Shown here: one piece after another, positions 56,062 through 64,000 of the stretch
How positions within the stretch are numbered: position 1 is the first letter of the stretch
How the letters are laid out: each line of letters begins with the position of its first letter
Assembly: GCA_964036045.1 (NCBI GenBank)
Contig: OZ038382.1
Span: 113,568,587 to 113,632,586, forward strand
Source of the DNA: Eutreptiella sp. 'Long Island Sound 2002'
Taxonomy: Eukaryota > Euglenozoa > Euglenophyceae > Eutreptiales > Eutreptiaceae
DNA length: 64,000 nucleotides
Direction: 5' to 3'
The notes under the pieces: model-generated
The model's input: only the letters and a program-made list of their open reading frames with translations
What the model was told of the DNA's origin: nothing
Databases searched by the model: none
Translations under genes and position numbers: made by a program

Positions 56062-57162
56062 CCCTGTAGTTGACCTTAACCGTAACCCTAATCAAGAGTG
56101 AATATTGGGAACGAGCTGGTGGGGGAAGGAAAATTAGATATGAATGGTGAGGGACAGGAATGAGTCACACGTTGAAGGCCGTTGACAGGGTGGAATCAGC
56201 TTGCAAGTGATTCCCTTCACCGGAAGGCCCCCTTTCAAGGCTTTTGTGGACTTGCGAGGGGCCAAAATGCCCCGAAATGGGCTCAAATAGGGCTCATTTC
56301 ACCCGTTGGTGCACCCCAAATGGTCTAGGATGAGGTTTGGAAAAATGCTTTTTGACCCATTTTTGACCCATGTTTGGGACAAAACAGCGCATCTTCAAGG
56401 CATTCCGGGACATTCGGAGTACCAAGGTGGGCCACCACAACCTCAAATCAGTCCACAAACACTTGTCTCAGCATCACACATGGTCTTTGACCTTTTTTCT
56501 TTCTTTGCAAAGTCATTTTTCTGCCCCTATTTGACCCGTGTTGACCCATTTGGGCACCAACCTGTTTGGACTTGAGCTTGCAGCTTGCCTGAGCCTATTG
56601 GGCCTGGGTACGGGGTTCTAGGCGTCTGTTTGGGCAGTTCTCAGGTGTGAAAAGCACAATACGTGGGGGGTTGCGGGTGGAGTAGGTGCCCTCCAAATTG
56701 CATTTTGAGCCATGTAGCCAACGATATGGCCTGTTCTTGGTTTGTGGTTGTTGCCAGCCAATCTGCACAAAATTTGGGGCTCCTGGGGGCCCTTTTGGGC
56801 CGTTTTTGGCACATATGGTGGATTTATAGGGCCGCAAAGGGCTCGTTGACACACAACAACGAGCTTGTTGGCACAGAACGCTCACGTTGCACATGCAGTG
56901 TACCCACACCCTCCCTTTGTTTGGTGGTTTTGAATGGGGTCTAGGGCTGTTTTGGCCAAAAAATGCCTCTTTTTGGCCCTAAATTGCGGTTTTTGAGTCT
57001 GAGCTCCGCCACCTGCAACATAGGTTTCCGGCCACAACTGTTGAGCTTTCCTCTCACATCCGGTGTGGTTGTCCCTCAGACCAATAGGTATCATCCATCA
57101 AAATTGCAGTTGAACTTGAGGCACCACAATGGAAATCTGATTTTCACCCATTTCGCGCGTGC
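56040..57162 (+). repeat. Complex satellite copy, plus orientation
   Basis: CCCTAA-like array (56,040-56,095), then the same ordered landmarks as 36,900-37,900 (GAACGAGCTGGTGGGGG, GATGAGGTTTGGAAAAATGC, ATTGGGCCTGGGTA), more diverged. Confidence 0.85.
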
Positions 57163-57222
57163 CGCTTGCTGCTTGCTGCTTGCTGCTTGCTGCTTGCTGC
57201 TTGCTGCTTGCTGCTGGCTGCT
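57163..57222 (+). repeat. 7-bp microsatellite (GCTTGCT)n
   Basis: About eight copies of GCTTGCT, the longest form of a run found at the same place in every satellite copy. Confidence 0.9.
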
Positions 57223-58234
57223 AAACCTGGTAGGTCCACCCTAGAGCCTAAAAAGGGTTGTAAAAAAAAGACTCGTTCCACGAGCTCCGTGACCCTAAGC
57301 CTAACCCAAACTCTAACCCTGGCCCTAACCCTAACCCTAATCAAGACTGAATATTGGGACCAAGCTGGTGGGGGAGGGAACATCAGCTATGAATGGTGAG
57401 GGACATCAAGAATGGTTCACACATTGATGGCTCTTGACAAAGTAAAATCAGCTTGCAAGTGAACCCCATCATCACCATGCCCACGTTCAAGGGTGTTTGG
57501 ACTTTTGAGGGGACAAGGTGCTCCATAATGGGCTCAAAATGGGCTCATTTCAATTGTTTGTGCACCCCAAATGGTCCAGGATGAGGTTTCGAAAAATGCG
57601 TTTTTGACCCATTTTTGACCCATTTTTGGTCCAACACAGCCCATTTTCTAGGCATTTTGGGATTCTTGGAGAACTAAAATGGGCCACCACAAGCTCAAAA
57701 GAGTCCAAAAAGGCTTCTTTTAGCGTCGCACGTGTTCTAGGAGCATTTTTGAGAAAAGTCATCTTTTTGCCCCTACTGGACCCTATTGACCCATGTGGGC
57801 ACCAATCTGTTCAGGCTTGAGCTTGCAGCTTGCCGCAGCCTAGTGGGCCTAGGTATTGGGGTGTAGGCATCCTTTTGGGGGCCAAGACCACAAAAAGTGG
57901 GGGGTTGTGAGTGGAATAGGTGCCCTCGGAATCGCCTTTTGAGCCATGTAGCCAAAGATATGGCCTATTCTTGGTTTTTGGCTGTGGGCATTTGGAGCTT
58001 CTGGGGGCCTTTTTGGGCCGTTTCCGGGACATATCATGGAGTTAGAAGGCTGCAGAGAGGTTGTTGACACGGAAGGTCAGGCAGCAAGTGCTATGTACCC
58101 ACCTTTTCCCTTTGTTTAGCCGTTTTGAATGCGTTCTGGGGCTTCTTTGGCCAAAAAAAGGAATTCTTTTCGCCCTAAACTGCAGTTTTTGAAATTGAGG
58201 TCCGCCACTTGTGAATCTCATTCCCGTCCACCAC
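57223..58234 (+). repeat. Complex satellite copy, plus orientation, truncated by E1B
   Basis: Includes a CCCTAA array at 57,295-57,346 and the arm up to GTGAATCTCATTCCCGTCC. It breaks at 58,234 where the E1B LTR begins; sister copies continue there with …TTGAGCTT. Confidence 0.85.
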
Positions 58235-61200
58235 TGACGCGTTCCCGTGGGGGGCCTGGCCACGGGACGCTGCGGCGGACACGCGCAAGCAAGCAGGCAG
58301 GCAAAGCACTGCGCTCACAGGGGCATCCTCATGCTCCTGTCATGTGACAAAGCGTTTCAGGATCCTTGCCACTCTGAAACAAGGGAACGAAAGTATGTAC
58401 AGAAACACATCTGGATATGTACACATGGGGTTGAGGGTGGACTGGGATGAGGGCATCACAGGACAATAGACACTCAGTCCCAACTCATATCCGAATCCCA
58501 GGTCCGAGCCTCCCAGTGGCTGGCAGGGGCGGGGGCTCAAACATAGCCTATGCCCTGCTCAGTCCGGAACCTGAAACCCTGCCAATAGGGGAGGGTGTCC
58601 CGCCCAGCCACAAGCGATTTCCTGGGAACGAAGAACTTCCAGGGCGGACCTACAGTCGCTCCTGATGCTCCCTTAACAGCAGGCCCCAAATCCCCACTGA
58701 ACTGGAGATAAGGCCCCGCCACTATCCCCCAGGAGTTGGTAGCTGAAAGTGGGCTGTTTCAGCCCAAACTGATATTAGCTCGAAAAACTCCAACATTGAC
58801 CTCTCGTCTGGACCTGCCAGAGGTGGGGACGAGGCAACCGACCCTATGCCCCTGAAGTAGGAGCTCCCTGGACCCCTCACACAACCTGGCTCCCTCTGAG
58901 GTCCCGGCATCGGGGTGCCACAGATTTGCCAAGTGGGGTCATGATGCCAAAATCACCACAGTTGGTGTGATCTCCACGGGTGATTCGGCCGACCAAGGCA
59001 AGGCCAACAGCTCACAGGATAGGAGGCAGGACCTAAGACCTATATCTGAGTGCACGACCTGAAATTGGGTCTGGGCTCCTTGTGGGCATAGAGATATGGG
59101 GCCGCCAATTGACCACACGGGGGGCCATAATTGGGGTCCCAAAAGGGGGTCATTTTGGCTACTCAAAATGAGCCAAAATCAAAGGTGTCCGCGATAGTAT
59201 ATCTCCACGCCGGCTTGGCGATCGGATCCGCCATTCCACATGCAATCTACCAGCAGTCGAACGAAGACACCCATGCCTTTGGTCCTCAAAAATCTCCATG
59301 CCACTCGGCGTGGTGAGAATCCAAATTGGGTCCACAATTGCCAAAATGGCAAAATCGGTCGTCTCGGTCGACCATCCAGGGTAGGAAACCTTGGCGATAT
59401 TGACACGCCAAGCCTTGATTCACAACCCTTGATATCCCCTCTGGTCCCATGCCCTGGGTTATGGCTTGCTATCACACTGGCTGCTTGCTGTTCATCGAGG
59501 AAATGAACACGCGGATGGGGCAGAAAGCAGCATGCGGTGCAACGGGGGAGATCATGGATCGCACCAAAAGTTGAATAACTCCGGATGAGCCGGAGGAGCA
59601 AATACGAACCTCAATGGTGTTCAACCCTTGGTTCTATGCTACAATATTCACTCTTTCTTCCTTGTTAGATCCCGTGCCCCATGGAGATATGGTAGTTCCA
59701 ATATGGTACACAATGGCAAAAACAGGGAAATTTGGTCAAAATTGCCCACACTCATGATTTCATATCTCCATGGCCATGGCGAGGATCCTTTCAACCAAAG
59801 ATGCTATAGACAGCTGGGACTTAGGTCCCGATACATGGCGCTTGCCAACCCTCAAGGTCGCCTCTAGTTCTTTTCCCCATTGGAGGGAAAATGACACACA
59901 AATGGGGCAGAATGGCAACATATTCCAAATTGGGTGGCTCACAACTCTCCCTTCGAGAGGACAGGCCACATGGGGAAACACCTTATTCGATACGGGTTTA
60001 TGTGCCCTCTCCGAATTGCCCTTACCCTTGGTCAGGTAGCGCACGCAACATCGGGGGTGAAATCAGGGGGAGAAGGGGTTTGTGGCCATTCTGGGCAAAA
60101 CGGCCAAAATTCACCCAGAAGTGGTCACTCGAAAAATCGTATCTCCATATCACAAGAGATATGAGCCTCGGGCTTTTGCATGGATGCAAACTGAAGCTTT
60201 GCTTCCATTTTGCAACAAGGGTTGAGGTTCAAAGCACATTGAAAACATTTTTAACACCTCAATTCTTGAAGCACACTATTTATGGGAAAAACTGCATATA
60301 TCGGCGATATTGATATGTACATATCTTTGGGACCTTGAGGCGCAAAAATATACATTTTTGGAGTAGGCCCATAGTAGGTGCCGTCAAATATGCCCACTAT
60401 CGTTAGATTGTCTCCGCCCACTCGTGTCGTTAGTGCTTGCATATGAGCGCGTGTGCAAAGAGGCAGTATGGCACGCGTGCTCACAAGGCGACATTGTAAA
60501 AAATGGGAGACAAGGTTGTAAAAATCAACCAAGCCATCCACCATTTCCTTCGTGGTCTCCACCTTACATATTGTCTTGGTTCGAGGCTCAACTCCCCAAA
60601 GGCTTCGAGTACAAGCCTCCTGGGATTGGCCATTTTGGCCTAATTTTCGACCAAAATTTGCCCTTTCCGAAAAAACGAGTTTTGGTACCCATTGAATTGC
60701 GTGGAGCCATCGTTGAGTTGCCTCAAAGAACGGAAATGACCTGGGGCTTTCGGTCTCGGGAGCATTGTGTCCGGTTTTTAACGTTAATGCTCACAAGGCC
60801 ACAAAGTTAGCGTTTGCGCACGCAAACGACTTGGGTTTGCGAAACCCATAGGCTGCCTAAAACATCCCTGTTGCCCTCTTCCCTATTCAAAGTGATATGC
60901 CCATGTGAAAGGGGCTTGGATGAGAGACATAGGGGGGGGATGTAAGGTTCTGTCCAAACTCATGGTCCTTGAGAACCATGAGTTGGAGCGATCGACGGAA
61001 AAACTTGCGCGCTGATTTTCTCTCAGACGCAACGACGAAAAATTCTGGTGAACAAACCAGATGAAAGTACGAGGAAAATGCTCTACATCGAGCCCTCAAG
61101 TTCTCTTAGAACCTCAAAGGTACTCGGGAAAAATCCCTCACAAAACTCGCCACGGAGAAGCGAAGAAAGCGCGCGAACAGGCGACAACAGGCGGCGATTC

Positions 61201-61439
61201 CACGACAATTAGAAATCGCGGTAGAAATCGGGTATTTCACCGATGTCCGACCGAAAATCGCCCATTACAATAAAATTATGGTAATTCCACATCGATTTAT
61301 TGGTTAGAAATCGGATTCCAGTTTTCGTGGATTAGAGAACAGGGATATCCCGCTGACAGCCGGTGTCAACTGCTTCCACACGGGTGTGACGGCTCACAGG
61401 CCTCCGGGCCATGGGCCATAGGTTCTGGGTACCGCTTCA
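58235..61439 (-). repeat. E1B 3' LTR (3.2 kb)
   Basis: 3,205 bp, matching 6,012-9,209. On the minus strand TGAAGCGG … CGCGTCA. It is preceded on the minus strand by a perfect polypurine tract, so this is the 3' LTR, inserted in satellite sequence at 58,234. Confidence 0.88.
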
Positions 61440-61450
61440 CCCCCCTCCTT
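61440..61450 (-). promoter_or_regulatory. E1B polypurine tract
   Basis: AAGGAGGGGGG on the minus strand directly abuts the 3' LTR. Confidence 0.85.
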
Positions 61451-62930
61451 AGAGCAAACCCTTGGGGGGGCTCGATAACACCCAAGCATGCCAGCGGGTA
61501 CCCAGGACCATTTACTGAAGAGGGGGGGGTTGTCACATCATCACTTCAGGCCGATTTGCGGGTTAGGTTGCCCATTACAATCCCACAGTAAGACAGGTAC
61601 GGTGCTGTAGTTGTGAGTAACCGCAAGTATAGTATCAAGTATCAAGTCCCGGGTCCTGGTGGCGATTGTTCGGCATCCAAAGGACCCGTTCACCCATACC
61701 AGGCGCACCGGGTGCCAGCTGCGACGGTCACTACCACAGTGGCAGTGGCATACTCGGCCAACATAGGCGTCACACAACAACAGAGGTGGTCCCACAGGTC
61801 GGAAGCGACCACAAAGATCCATCAGGCTACCCCAGTCTTCCCAAGTCCGCAGTCTGGGGGAGAGTCCCCACGGGTCTTTCCTCGGGCGCACCATGTCCAT
61901 ATCCACGACGCGAGTCCAGAGTGGTAAAGCCGCACGAGCTCCCCCATAAGGGATCGGGCATCAAGGCCGTCTTTTCCCTTGCCCCATTACCATGAAGGCC
62001 ATGCATGGGGGAGTCCCCATGCAGTCTGGGCAGAGGCGTCGACTCCTCAAACCACCAGTTTCCCAGGCAGACTGACCGAGGTCAGGACACCGGAGGTCGC
62101 CACCCGAGTGCAAGTGCGTCTGCGAGTCGGTAGGCTCGCACTGGGACTGAGAGTGGCGGACCGCTGGGAGTGTAGTCAGGCAACTGGGCTTCCCGCCTGG
62201 CGCCATCAGGATCTCAGCACATTACAGCCACTAGGGTACACGGTATCACGGGCACTCAAACAGAAGAATCTGTACTTAGGTACTGGTCCAGGCTGGACCT
62301 TATGTAAGAGCATGTACACGGCGACTCAGGGCGCCTTTGTATTCCGATTCGTGTCCCTTCGGAGGAACAAACAGTCCATATCTCAGTGATGGGCTGACAA
62401 CACTTAACATGCAGATGCACATATCCTGGGAGGCGGAAAAGTGAGCAAGAAATAGGTAAGTAGGCGTGTAAACACAATCTGCTTAGAGCGCCAAACCACG
62501 CCCCGGTCAGGATAAGGAATATGCAGGAGGGTTGACAGGAAGACGCCTGAGTCCAGGCCTTATATAGTCTGCAGATACACCTAGACTGGTCTGGATCCCG
62601 GAAGTGCCATGGGACCAGACCACACACCGGAAAATTGCAATGTCGATGACAGCGGCATCCGTTGCGCAACGTCGTATGGGCTTCAAGGCCCTAAGAGCTC
62701 AGGAAATGTCAAGGTCAGTCGCCCTGCCTGGTTTCCCAAGGATTCAGCAGGCGGGGAGTGACGAATAGGAGTGGAAGAGAGGGGCCATCCTCCCCTGGAT
62801 TCAGCAGGGGGGGGTATATGGCCACTCAGATGGCATGTCACCGGAAGATGGAGGAGAGCAAGCAAGTGAGGGACAATCCGTTAACCAAACAAGTGCTCAA
62901 ACTGCATCAGGGGAGAGCTCAGGGCGGTGA
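61451..62930 (-). other. E1B 3' non-coding region
   Basis: 1.5 kb between the integrase stop and the PPT. No convincing frame on the sense strand. A similarly long 3' region is present in E2p. Confidence 0.6.
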
Positions 62931-64000
62931 TCAGGCGCCCCTGGCTGCAATCGCCCGGGTGAGTGGTGCCAAGTCCGAGACATGGAGCTTGGTCTTGTGT
63001 TTGCGGATGTAGTCCATGAAGAGGGTGTTAATCCGCGGCACGAACGAGGAGACGGGTTCCCAGGTGTCGTGGGACGGCCCATAGCCTCGCCAACGAACCT
63101 TGAACTCCAGGCCTCCGAGTGCCGAGGCGTTCGGACGCTGGGCCAGGATCTTTTCGACGGTATAGTCGTCATGCTCAGCATAGTCGTCGTCCGAATCAGC
63201 CTCATGTGCGGCGTAGTCCAGGGACACATGTTGGCCACAGAGGTTGGGTTCCCGCACACGGATTTGACTCTCGTGGCGCTCCCGGAACTGTCCGTGACCC
63301 ACCTTGATGCGGTAGGTGTCCTCACCAATCCTGCGGACCACCTCTCCGGGTGTGAAGCAGGTTTTGGTGCGGTGGATGCCCATAGGGCGTGGTCTGATCA
63401 CCCACACCGGGTCTCCCACTCTGAACTTTTGCGCTGTTGAGCTCGGGGCGGACTTCTGACGCTCAGCATGCTCCTTCTCGAGCTGCTGGCAGATGTCCCG
63501 CACCGTTGCCTCTTGCCGCGCGAAGAATTCCTTGGCGTCTATGGCCATACCATCACCAAACAAGGGAAGTCCCCGACCAAGGGGGTCCTTGCCGAACAGA
63601 ATGTGGTGAGGGGACAAACCACCCGGAGTGCGGGTGTCATGATGGGCCTTCAGAGCGGGCCACATCTCCTCAAACCAATTCCGATGTGGATTGGTGATGT
63701 GAATCTTGCGTAGCTTCTCGAACAGCTGCCTTCCAGCCACTTCAGCCCGGCCATTGGACCGGCTGAGATAGGCGACGCTCTTGGCATGACGTATTCCCAT
63801 GAGGGAACACATGGCCTTGAACCAGCCACCAGTAAACTGGGGCCCTCGGTCACTGCAAATGGTGCGGGGGATGTCAAAGACAGTCAGCCAATGACGAATC
63901 ATCATGACTGCCACTTTCTTGGCAAGCAACCCTCTTTTGCGTGCCGGAACGGCTACTACGTAGCCGCTGTGGCGGTCCACACAAAGGACCACACAGTCAA
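62931..64000 (-). CDS. E1B integrase core with chromodomain (partial)
   Basis: The minus-strand frame is open from the window edge to the stop at 62,931. It starts inside the catalytic core (CVVLCVDRHSGYVVAVPARK). The second catalytic Asp is in ICSDRGPQF and the Glu in NGRAEVAGRQL, with 35 residues between (D-x35-E). Then QKFRVGDPVWVIRPR and RIGEDTYRIKVG, a GPY/F-like C-terminal domain, then a chromodomain: YTVEKILAQRP … FKVRWRGYGPSHDTWEPVSSF. It has no internal stop in about 355 codons, unlike every other pol segment in the window, so E1B may be the youngest element here. The zinc-binding domain, first Asp, RT and protease lie to the right of the window. Confidence 0.92.
   Translation of the reverse strand, partial: DCVVLCVDRHSGYVVAVPARKRGLLAKKVAVMMIRHWLTVFDIPRTICSDRGPQFTGGWFKAMCSLMGIRHAKSVAYLSRSNGRAEVAGRQLFEKLRKIHITNPHRNWFEEMWPALKAHHDTRTPGGLSPHHILFGKDPLGRGLPLFGDGMAIDAKEFFARQEATVRDICQQLEKEHAERQKSAPSSTAQKFRVGDPVWVIRPRPMGIHRTKTCFTPGEVVRRIGEDTYRIKVGHGQFRERHESQIRVREPNLCGQHVSLDYAAHEADSDDDYAEHDDYTVEKILAQRPNASALGGLEFKVRWRGYGPSHDTWEPVSSFVPRINTLFMDYIRKHKTKLHVSDLAPLTRAIAARGA

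Larger units (their letters stand above)
58235..64000 (-). mobile_element. E1B: Ty3/gypsy chromovirus-type element, 3' part
   Basis: Minus-strand element running in from the right edge: integrase with chromodomain, 3' non-coding region, PPT, 3' LTR. It is the same family as E1A, judged by the LTR. The 5' part is outside the window. Confidence 0.88.

Overview
The window is eukaryotic nuclear DNA made almost entirely of transposable elements and complex repeats. I found no confident host gene, no rRNA or full-length tRNA gene, and no prokaryotic signature. Chromodomain-bearing Ty3/gypsy elements with a Helitron and degenerate TTAGGG/CCCTAA arrays suggest a large, repeat-rich genome, probably a protist or alga. 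The sequence does not fix the lineage. A dinoflagellate spliced-leader motif was looked for and not seen.

Left part (1-25,061): a nested stack of retroelements. An old minus-strand Ty3/gypsy element (called E2m here) has its 5' LTR at 24,362-25,061, a primer-binding site at 24,349-24,361, and a gag gene running leftwards. A plus-strand relative (E2p, 10,683-23,607) sits inside that gag with a 5-bp target duplication, ATACC, on both sides. E2p carries LTR, PBS, gag, protease, RT/RNase H, integrase with chromodomain, a 1,627-bp tandem duplication of the integrase end, a long 3' region and LTR. Further along E2m gag, a member of a second family (E1A) has inserted; its very long 5' LTR is 6,012-9,209 and its decayed gag/protease runs off the left edge.

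Middle (25,062-39,700, resuming at 56,041-58,234): alternately oriented copies of a complex satellite/foldback repeat. It consists of a roughly 1.4-kb arm carrying degenerate telomere-like arrays and central clusters of a 454-455-bp tandem repeat, each copy with a GCCCGCG...CGCGGGC hairpin. A compact 2,089-bp LTR element (31,204-33,292; TSD AGGT) sits in one arm and carries a single 190-codon ORF. Empty copies of its target site are present in sister repeats.

Right-middle (39,769-53,200): a dead minus-strand Helitron with a zinc finger/Helitron-like N domain, Rep and a PIF1-type helicase. It is split by an 874-bp insertion in Rep (GTA duplication) and by a 6.9-kb non-coding LTR retrotransposon (41,585-48,517; 669-bp LTRs, TSD GGAGG) between Rep and helicase. 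53.2-56.0 kb holds unidentified coding debris.

Right edge (58,235-64,000): a second E1-family element (E1B), minus strand, inserted in the satellite. Its integrase with chromodomain is open to the window edge, followed by a 3' non-coding region, a polypurine tract and a 3.2-kb 3' LTR.
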